Part shown: positions 1-6,468 of the stretch, piece after piece
Position numbering within the stretch: position 1 is the first letter of the stretch
How the letters are laid out: every line of letters starts with the position of its first letter
Source of the DNA: an uncultured Erysipelotrichaceae bacterium
GTDB lineage: Bacteria > Bacillota_I > Bacilli_A > Erysipelotrichales > Coprobacillaceae
DNA: 6,468 nt
Direction of reading: 5' to 3'
NCBI GenBank assembly: GCA_900544435.1
Contig: UQVG01000122.1
Location: forward strand, 1 to 6,468
Made by a program: the position numbers and the translations under genes
The notes under the pieces: generated by a model
Seen by the model: only the letters and a program-made list of their open reading frames with translations
Told to the model about the DNA's origin: nothing
Database searches by the model: none

Positions 1-152
1 TTATTAAAAATGATAATAAGGAGACAACCTAAAGAAACTATCATTCCTGCTATATTTCCAATATTTAAGATTCCTTTTAATAAAAAAGGAAGTAAAAAAA
101 TAATAAAACTTATGATAAAAAATATCAGTAATAAATATTTTATAATTTTCAT
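1..152 (-). CDS. Partial membrane protein, N-terminus only (possibly YdcF/DUF218-like)
   Basis: The first 50 codons of an open frame start at ATG 152-150 and run off the left edge with no stop. The product starts MKIIKYLLLIFF and is almost entirely hydrophobic. It has two likely membrane segments, at about residues 6-25 and 34-49, separated by a short turn containing KGILNIGN. A Shine-Dalgarno AGGTG lies 5 nt upstream (158-162), which supports the start. The frame begins 52 nt after the GTPase stop codon, on the same strand, just behind that gene's terminator. It could therefore be expressed by read-through or from a promoter I cannot identify. Two N-terminal helices with an N-x-G-N turn remind me of the start of Firmicutes YdcF/SanA/ElyC-like envelope proteins. 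That resemblance is from memory and weak, because the domain that would define the family lies outside the window. Confidence 0.6.
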   Translation of the reverse strand, partial: MKIIKYLLLIFFIISFIIFLLPFLLKGILNIGNIAGMIVSLGCLLIIIFN

Positions 153-157
153 TGTTT

Positions 158-162
158 CACCT
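158..162 (-). promoter_or_regulatory. Ribosome binding site of the partial membrane protein
   Basis: AGGTG on the minus strand sits 5 nt before ATG 152-150. It is the main evidence that the short, edge-truncated hydrophobic frame is a real gene. Confidence 0.55.
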
Positions 163-180
163 ACTTGGATTCATTCTAAC

Positions 181-209
181 AAAAAATAGAGATTTTGACA
201 TCTCTATTT
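181..209 (-). terminator. Intrinsic terminator of the CobW-like GTPase gene
   Basis: Read on the minus strand, AAATAGAGA (209-201) pairs perfectly with TCTCTATTT (192-184) around an 8-nt loop, and the T run continues to 181 (six Ts). The stem is only 9 bp and AT-rich, so it may be leaky. The TAG stop codon of the GTPase (206-204) lies inside the 5' arm. A translating ribosome reaching the stop would therefore cover the stem. Confidence 0.8.
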
Positions 210-1133
210 AAAATATTGATCTATTTTATTTTTATTTAGTTCTTCACCGATAACAATTATGACATCTTGCCCTTGATTGATTTCTTGTATAGAGGTATTT
301 TCTTGAGTCATATTGATTTCATACCAGTGTTTTTCTTTTTGATAAAAACCTTTAACTCTCATGACATGACCACAATCTTGATCTTTAAATATATGGTTTA
401 TTTTTTGAATAAATTCATCTTGATTGAATCTATTATTCATATAATAAAGAGATTGAAAAGTATCATTTTGGTTAAACCATAATTTTTCAATATAATCATT
501 TGTATATTGACTATTTAATAATTCTTGATAATCTTCTTTGGTCATTTCATCCCATTTTTTAATTTTTAATCTTTCTTGTGGAAGAGGTTTTCCATGGAAT
601 AAAGCAAGTGCATCATTCATTTGTTGAATTGTTTCTACAATTCTTTCTTTACTTGTAGTATCTACTTTACTTAAAATAATTTTTCCTGCACTTACAATTT
701 GGCTTGCAAGTAAATAAGAAGCTTCTTTAGATAAATTCTTTTCTAATGAAGCATCTACAATTGCAAATACATTTCCTATTTCATACCAATTTGTAAGAGG
801 TTCTTCATGTAAAACATCAAAAAATTCTTCTACATCAAAAATACCTGATGGTTCTACCAAAACACGATCAAAGCCTCTCATTCCCATAGATATCAATTTT
901 GTCTTAAAACGTCTTTGATGACAATCCTTATCACAAGCTCCCGCTACCATTTCTAATTCACAATTTTCTGATTCTAAATCTTGTAATAACATCATATCAA
1001 CATTAACTGCACCAAAATCGTTTTCAATAATTCCAATTCTATATCCTTGATCAATTAAATATTGAGCATATTTTTTTATGAAAGTTGTTTTACCAGATCC
1101 TAAAAAACCTGTTATTAAATCTACTTTTACCAT
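204..1133 (-). CDS. CobW/COG0523-family (G3E) GTPase with variant cysteine motif
   Basis: A 309-residue P-loop GTPase of the CobW/HypB/UreG (G3E SIMIBI) group. Members are mostly linked to inserting or delivering metal ions (Zn, Co, Fe and others) to target proteins in the cytosol. Visible motifs: Walker A GFLGSGKTT (9-17); ENDFGAVNVD (37-46), the switch region typical of this family; VLVEPSGI (91-98), the Walker B-like/DxxG-equivalent strand; and SKVD (155-158), in the place of the guanine-specifying NKxD. The C-terminal part (about 225-309), including GHVMRVKGFY, resembles the CobW_C domain. The usual CxCC metal motif is absent; the equivalent site reads AGACDKDC, with Cys67, Cys71 and nearby Cys58. 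There is no His-rich tail. A longer frame begins at GTG 1142, but that codon overlaps the Shine-Dalgarno AAGGAG (1147-1142), so ATG 1133 is chosen, with 8-nt spacing. The gene follows the ABC transporter gene by 61 nt with a terminator between them. The substrate metal and client protein cannot be read from the sequence. Confidence 0.9.
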   Translation of the reverse strand: MVKVDLITGFLGSGKTTFIKKYAQYLIDQGYRIGIIENDFGAVNVDMMLLQDLESENCELEMVAGACDKDCHQRRFKTKLISMGMRGFDRVLVEPSGIFDVEEFFDVLHEEPLTNWYEIGNVFAIVDASLEKNLSKEASYLLASQIVSAGKIILSKVDTTSKERIVETIQQMNDALALFHGKPLPQERLKIKKWDEMTKEDYQELLNSQYTNDYIEKLWFNQNDTFQSLYYMNNRFNQDEFIQKINHIFKDQDCGHVMRVKGFYQKEKHWYEINMTQENTSIQEINQGQDVIIVIGEELNKNKIDQYFK

Positions 1134-1141
1134 AATCTTCA

Positions 1142-1147
1142 CTCCTT
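1142..1147 (-). promoter_or_regulatory. Shine-Dalgarno that fixes the GTPase start
   Basis: AAGGAG on the minus strand lies 8 nt before ATG 1133-1131. The alternative GTG (1142-1140) shares its first base with this site and so cannot use it. This rules out the three extra N-terminal residues. Confidence 0.8.
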
Positions 1148-1153
1148 GATTTT

Positions 1154-1181
1154 ATTATATATCTAAAGAAAAAAAAGTCTA
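1154..1181 (-). promoter_or_regulatory. Possible promoter of the GTPase gene
   Basis: A perfect -10 hexamer TATAAT (1159-1154) is preceded, 16 nt upstream, by TAGACT (1181-1176), which matches four of six -35 positions and lies in the 3' arm of the upstream terminator. Initiation about 7 nt downstream would leave a leader of only about 14 nt, with the Shine-Dalgarno at its very 5' end. In such AT-rich DNA the -10 match may be chance. The alternative is transcription by read-through from the transporter gene. Confidence 0.3.
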
Positions 1182-1196
1182 ATAGAAAGACTTTTT
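1169..1196 (-). terminator. Intrinsic terminator of the ABC transporter gene
   Basis: On the minus strand AAAAAGTCT (1196-1188) pairs with AGACTTTTT (1180-1172) around a 7-nt loop, and the T run extends to 1169 (eight Ts in a row). The A run on the 5' arm could also make it work in the opposite direction, but no plus-strand gene needs that. The TAA stop of the transporter (1197-1195) overlaps the base of the stem. Confidence 0.85.
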
Positions 1197-4100
1197 AATC
1201 TGTTCTTAATGCTGTTACAGGATCTTCTTTCGCTGCTTTTTTAGAAGGAATAATTCCTCCAAGTAGAGTTAAAATCACACTTAAAATAATTAAAACAATT
1301 CCTGCAACTGGTGGTAAAGAAGCATTAACAGCTGTTGTATCTGCAATATTGTGAATAACAATATTAGCCGGGATAAGAGCGAGTAATGTAATAATAATTC
1401 CAATAAGACCCGCAAATAATCCAATAATAAACGTTTCAGCATTGAATACTTGCGAAATATTACGTTTAGAAGCTCCTATGGCTCTTAATATACCAATTTC
1501 TTTTTTACGTTCTAAAACACTAATATACGTAATAACACCTATCATAATTGAAGAAACAACCAATGAAATACCTACAAAGGCTACAAGGACATAACTAATG
1601 ACATTAACAATATCAGTTACTGAAGACATTAATGTTCCCACAAAATCTGTATACGTAATGACTTTGTCTTCTTGATTTGTTTTTTCCATTTTATGATTGT
1701 ACGTATCTAAAAAGTGAATCACTTTTTCTTTGCTTTCAAAGTTTTTAGGATAAATACTAATACTTGCTGGTTTTTTAAAATCAGCATATCCTAATTTCTT
1801 TATATTATTATCATATGAATCTTGTTCACTTGTCATCATTGATGAAATAATACTCATAAAATCATTTTCATCACCACTAAAGCTCATTGCTTCGGCGAAA
1901 GCATGACTATCAAATTGAAAAGCATTTGCCATTGAAGAGCTCATAGACATCATACTTTTTTGAATGCCTCTTTGTAGAGAAGATGATAAATTTTGCATAG
2001 ATGATTGCATATATTGAGACATAATTTGAGAAATTTGTGCTTCTATGTTTGTTGATTGTATAATAGATGTCATTTCTTGAGTTAAAATATTCTTTGCTTC
2101 TTGAGAATTTAAATAGCTCATTAAATACTCATTTATTTTTGTAATATCTAAATCATTTTCACCTAATTGTTTTTTATAATCATCTAAGACTGCGTTGATA
2201 ATTTGTTGCATTTCATTTTGATCAATACCATCTTCAATATATTTCTTTATTTGTTCTTCTATAACTTGACGTGCATGATCTGTTTGTAAGTAATTTATAA
2301 ATTCTTGTGTAGCTTGATTAATATTTACTTCTGGATGATTTTTTTCATATTCTAAATAACCATTTAATAAAGACTTGGCTAAATGATTAAGTTGGTCACT
2401 TGAAACATTAAATTGGATTTGATTAAGTATTTGATTCATATCTAATGTTGGAAGTGATAGATCTGTCAGTTCTTGATTTAAATTTGTAAAGTCTAATTGT
2501 AAAGCTTGTGTATTGAATTTAAATGCCGATTGCATTTTATTTTGATCAATTGTAAATAATGAACTTAAATCAAATTGTGAATTTTTTTCTTCAAAAGCAT
2601 TTCCTGTAAAAATATTCACATTTTTATTTTTTAATTGTTCTTGAACAATTTGAGTTGTAGATGACTTTTCTATAATATGTTGTACAAGTGATGATGGATA
2701 ATAAATTCCTGTCGATAACATAGTTGCTGTTTGATCATCTTTAGGTTGAACAATTCCTACAATTTTTAAATCTTCACCATTTTGAACAAGTTGATTCATA
2801 TATGTTTGATCATTAGATTTGTCTTTATATACATGATATTGTTCATCATATTCATAATAATCCGCCGATTTAACAAGTTTGAATTTTTTATTTAAGATAT
2901 CTTGATAACTATAATCATCCTCTTTTAATGTCACGTCTACATCTTCTTCATTAGCAAACTGTTGCACCATTTGATCTAATTCTGATGAATCTCTTAAACC
3001 AAGTGTATAAGCCATCATATCACTTATCTTTCCAGAGGAAGTAAGAACAACAACACATTCATTATATTTTTTTGGCCAATGACCTGCTTTTATATCATAT
3101 TGTCCACTAAATAAGTTTGTGTTTTTAGGCATGGATTTAAAGACATCTGTAGACATCATAGAAGACATCATATTATTTGAACTTGTGGATGAGCCCATTC
3201 CTAGGGAACTAAATGTTTTATCAGGATTAACTTGTCTATAAGTATTATCTTGATAGCGATATATTTGTGGTGTCACATTATAAGTATATTCGATTGCATT
3301 AGAATAATTTTTTAATTGTTTTTGGTTATTTTGAATATAACTCTTTAATGATTCTAGATCATTTGATCCAATTTTAGAAAACATTGTAGTCATCATATTA
3401 GCTACTTGAATATCATTTTTAGAAGATTGTTTTTTATCTTGACTATCATCTACTAACATTGATGACATATCTATACCAGTACTTGTAATTTGTAAAGGAT
3501 ATTCTGATAACGTATCTTCTTCAATTGTTTGAATATACGTATTAACACCATTAGATAAAGATAATATAAGAGCTATTCCTATAATTCCTATAGAACCTGC
3601 AAAAGATGTTAAAAAAGTTCTTCCTTTTTTAGTTTTTAAATTATTAAAACTAAGAGATAGTGATGTAAGTAAAGACATAGAAGTTTTTCCCATATTACGA
3701 TGTTGTGGGAGAAAACTTTCAACATGATATGGGTTTGTATCATCTAAAATAACTCCATCTTTTAATGTAACAATACGTGTTGCATATTCTTTGGCAAGTT
3801 CTGGATTATGAGTAACCATGACAACAAGTCTGTCCTTAGCAACTTCTTTTAATAAATCCATAACTTGTATACTCGTTTCACTATCTAAGGCTCCTGTTGG
3901 CTCATCAGCCAACAAAATATCAGGATCATTAACCAATGCTCTTGCAATAGCAACACGTTGCATTTGCCCTCCTGATAATTGATTAGGTTTTTTATGAATT
4001 TGTTGTCCTAATCCAACCTTAGTAAGAGCATCAATAGCTTTTTCTCTTCGTTGTGTTTTAGAAACACCAGAAATAGTCAGTGCAAGTTCAACATTTGATA

Positions 4101-4401
4101 AAATAGTTTGATGTGGAATTAAGTTATAACTTTGAAAAACAAAGCCAATTGTATGATTACGGTAAGAATCCCAATCTCTATCTTTGTATTTTTTTGTAGA
4201 AATACCATTAATAATTAAATCTCCGCTATCATATCTATCTAATCCACCAATAATATTTAAAAGTGTTGTTTTACCAGAACCACTTGGACCAAGTATAGCA
4301 ACAAATTCATTATCTCTTAAATTAAGGCTGACATGATCCAATGCTTTTTGAATAAAGTTTCCCGTTTTATATTGTTTACAGATATCTGTTATTTGTAACA
4401 T
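1195..4401 (-). CDS. MacB-like fused ABC transporter, ATPase plus FtsX-type permease with giant ectodomain
   Basis: A 1068-residue single-chain half-transporter: an ATP-binding cassette followed by an FtsX/MacB-type permease, expected to work as a dimer in the cytoplasmic membrane. ATPase (about 1-225): Walker A GPSGSGKTT (38-46), Q-loop Gln90, signature LSGGQ (142-146), Walker B DILLADEP (161-168) with catalytic Glu167, D-loop ALD (171-173) and switch His198. All the catalytic residues are present. Membrane segments: TM1 about 265-284, TM2 about 933-958, TM3 about 988-1013, TM4 about 1031-1053. The conserved FtsX cytoplasmic stretch ERKKEIGILRAIGASKR lies at 964-980. Between TM1 and TM2 are about 640 residues, far more than the roughly 200 of E. 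coli MacB. They include Met/Ser-rich patches (312-424 and 794-856) and Gln/Asn-rich, probably helical segments (about 640-810). Relatives act as mechanotransmitters moving peptides, lipids or antibiotics rather than as classical importers; the substrate here is unknown. ATG 4401 is chosen over ATG 4437 because GGAGGGG (4413-4407) lies just before it and the cassette proper starts there. No partner subunit or adjacent two-component system is visible. Confidence 0.92.
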   Translation of the reverse strand: MLQITDICKQYKTGNFIQKALDHVSLNLRDNEFVAILGPSGSGKTTLLNIIGGLDRYDSGDLIINGISTKKYKDRDWDSYRNHTIGFVFQSYNLIPHQTILSNVELALTISGVSKTQRREKAIDALTKVGLGQQIHKKPNQLSGGQMQRVAIARALVNDPDILLADEPTGALDSETSIQVMDLLKEVAKDRLVVMVTHNPELAKEYATRIVTLKDGVILDDTNPYHVESFLPQHRNMGKTSMSLLTSLSLSFNNLKTKKGRTFLTSFAGSIGIIGIALILSLSNGVNTYIQTIEEDTLSEYPLQITSTGIDMSSMLVDDSQDKKQSSKNDIQVANMMTTMFSKIGSNDLESLKSYIQNNQKQLKNYSNAIEYTYNVTPQIYRYQDNTYRQVNPDKTFSSLGMGSSTSSNNMMSSMMSTDVFKSMPKNTNLFSGQYDIKAGHWPKKYNECVVVLTSSGKISDMMAYTLGLRDSSELDQMVQQFANEEDVDVTLKEDDYSYQDILNKKFKLVKSADYYEYDEQYHVYKDKSNDQTYMNQLVQNGEDLKIVGIVQPKDDQTATMLSTGIYYPSSLVQHIIEKSSTTQIVQEQLKNKNVNIFTGNAFEEKNSQFDLSSLFTIDQNKMQSAFKFNTQALQLDFTNLNQELTDLSLPTLDMNQILNQIQFNVSSDQLNHLAKSLLNGYLEYEKNHPEVNINQATQEFINYLQTDHARQVIEEQIKKYIEDGIDQNEMQQIINAVLDDYKKQLGENDLDITKINEYLMSYLNSQEAKNILTQEMTSIIQSTNIEAQISQIMSQYMQSSMQNLSSSLQRGIQKSMMSMSSSMANAFQFDSHAFAEAMSFSGDENDFMSIISSMMTSEQDSYDNNIKKLGYADFKKPASISIYPKNFESKEKVIHFLDTYNHKMEKTNQEDKVITYTDFVGTLMSSVTDIVNVISYVLVAFVGISLVVSSIMIGVITYISVLERKKEIGILRAIGASKRNISQVFNAETFIIGLFAGLIGIIITLLALIPANIVIHNIADTTAVNASLPPVAGIVLIILSVILTLLGGIIPSKKAAKEDPVTALRTD

Positions 4402-4406
4402 CTTTT

Positions 4407-4413
4407 CCCCTCC
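4407..4413 (-). promoter_or_regulatory. Very strong Shine-Dalgarno that fixes the transporter start
   Basis: GGAGGGG on the minus strand is followed by AAAAG and then ATG 4401-4399. An in-frame ATG at 4437 would add 12 residues (MIVCTYLYGGEK), but those residues are encoded across this ribosome binding site and a palindrome. They are not typical of an ABC ATPase N-terminus, so the shorter start is preferred. Confidence 0.85.
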
Positions 4414-4415
4414 AT

Positions 4416-4434
4416 ATAGATATGTACATACTAT
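4416..4434. promoter_or_regulatory. Candidate operator: palindrome TATGTACATA upstream of the transporter gene
   Basis: A 10-bp perfect palindrome, TATGTACATA (4421-4430), is flanked by ATAG (4416-4419) and CTAT (4431-4434). These would extend the symmetry but for one extra A at 4420. It lies just upstream of the Shine-Dalgarno, where a repressor would overlap transcription initiation. Drug-responsive regulators (PadR, GntR/YtrA, MarR types) often use ATGT/ACAT half-sites near such transporters. Assignment to any of them is inference, no regulator gene is in the window, and no convincing -35/-10 pair could be placed. Confidence 0.3.
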
Positions 4435-4460
4435 CAAATAAATTTGAACTTATTATTAAT

Positions 4461-4481
4461 AAAAAACGCAAAAAAAAAGAA
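4461..4481 (-). terminator. U-rich tract ending the rRNA operon, no separate hairpin seen
   Basis: Immediately after the 5S 3' end, the minus strand reads TTC, nine Ts, GCG, then six Ts. T-tracts like these normally follow a GC-rich hairpin. Here the only strong pairing upstream is helix I of the 5S itself, and no independent stem-loop is visible. It may be a weak or unusual terminator, so some rRNA transcription could continue into the transporter gene on the same strand. Confidence 0.4.
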
Positions 4482-4587
4482 CTGGCAACGAGCTATTTTC
4501 GCACAACGTACTATCTTCGCCGCGATGATGCTTAACTTCTGTGTTCGGTATGGGTACAGGTGTGTCCATCATGCTATCATTACCAGA
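4482..4587 (-). rRNA. rrf: 5S ribosomal RNA
   Basis: A complete 5S rRNA of about 106 nt. The core block at 4554-4530 (starting CCCATACCGAACACAG) is the universally conserved loop/helix III region. The ends form a perfect 10-bp helix I: CTGGTAATGA (4586-4577) with TCGTTGCCAG (4491-4482), counting G-T pairs. The gene is shorter than the roughly 115-120 nt usual in Bacillus, mainly through a reduced helix IV/V region. This resembles the trimmed 5S RNAs of Erysipelotrichia and Mollicutes. It lies 75 nt after the 23S gene in the usual 23S-5S order. Exact mature ends may differ by a base or two. Confidence 0.93.
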
Positions 4588-4662
4588 TCTTCTCTTTCAA
4601 GTATCCTTCAGGACACTCAAAACCAGATAGTAGTTCTTTCTCTTCAAGCTCGCTTGCCTTTT
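4588..4662 (-). other. 23S-5S transcribed spacer with 10-bp hairpin
   Basis: A 75-nt spacer without a tRNA. On the minus strand TTGAGTGTCC (4620-4611) pairs with GGATACTTGA (4606-4597) around a TGAA tetraloop; seven pairs are Watson-Crick and three are G-T. Such a stem just before the 5S 5' end is a plausible rRNA processing element, although the responsible nuclease cannot be inferred. The rest of the spacer shows only a short CAAG/CTTG stem near the 23S end. Confidence 0.55.

Positions 4663-6468
<1,806 letters not shown>

Noticed and set aside
195..200. Perfect -35 hexamer TTGACA on the plus strand
   Set aside because: It is in the loop of the GTPase terminator, no good -10 follows at 16-18 nt, and no plus-strand gene is present.
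174..201. Possible promoter for the partial membrane protein (TAGAAT at 179-174 with ATGTCA 16 nt upstream)
   Set aside because: The -35 match is only four of six and lies in the terminator loop and stem; too weak to list as a feature.
267..482. A plus-strand frame of 71 codons
   Set aside because: It is antisense to the GTPase gene, whose motifs are unambiguous, and its hydrophobic product is a by-product of AT-rich reverse codons.
1134..1142. GTG start adding three residues to the GTPase
   Set aside because: The GTG overlaps the only Shine-Dalgarno, and family members begin a few residues before the P-loop, as with ATG 1133.
4402..4437. Upstream ATG adding 12 residues to the transporter
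   Set aside because: The extra codons run through the palindrome and the GGAGGGG ribosome binding site that serves ATG 4401.

Overview
This window looks like chromosomal DNA from a low-GC Bacillota bacterium. An Erysipelotrichales/Coprobacillaceae-type gut Firmicute is my best guess, from the AT-rich coding style, the short (about 106 nt) 5S rRNA and the flavour of the proteins. Translation fits the standard code, with Trp as TGG and stops TAG and TAA. Everything recognisable is transcribed from the minus strand, so the genes run from the right edge to the left edge.

Layout in order of transcription: (1) 6468 to about 4663, the 3' ~60% of a 23S rRNA gene, cut by the window edge inside the L11/GTPase-associated domain; (2) a 75-nt 23S-5S spacer with a 10-bp hairpin; (3) a 5S rRNA at about 4482-4587, followed by a split T-tract; (4) a short AT-rich gap with a 10-bp perfect palindrome and a very strong Shine-Dalgarno; (5) 4401-1195, a 1068-residue fused ABC ATPase/FtsX-type permease of MacB-like architecture with an unusually large extracytoplasmic domain; (6) an intrinsic terminator; (7) 1133-204, a CobW/COG0523-family G3E GTPase with a non-canonical cysteine motif; (8) a second intrinsic terminator; (9) from 152 leftward, the N-terminus of a small hydrophobic membrane protein that runs out of the window.

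The protein genes appear to be separate transcription units, or loosely coupled by terminator read-through, placed directly behind an rRNA operon. Both complete protein genes have their stop codon inside the stem of their own terminator. The transporter and the GTPase need not work together. The GTPase family is associated with metal-cofactor delivery, and the transporter ectodomain has two methionine-rich patches, so a metal link is conceivable but unproven. I saw no CRISPR array, insertion sequence, tRNA, phage gene or clear new system. The most unusual items are the modified cysteine motif of the GTPase, the large Met/Ser-rich ectodomain of the transporter, and the rRNA operon end without an obvious hairpin terminator.
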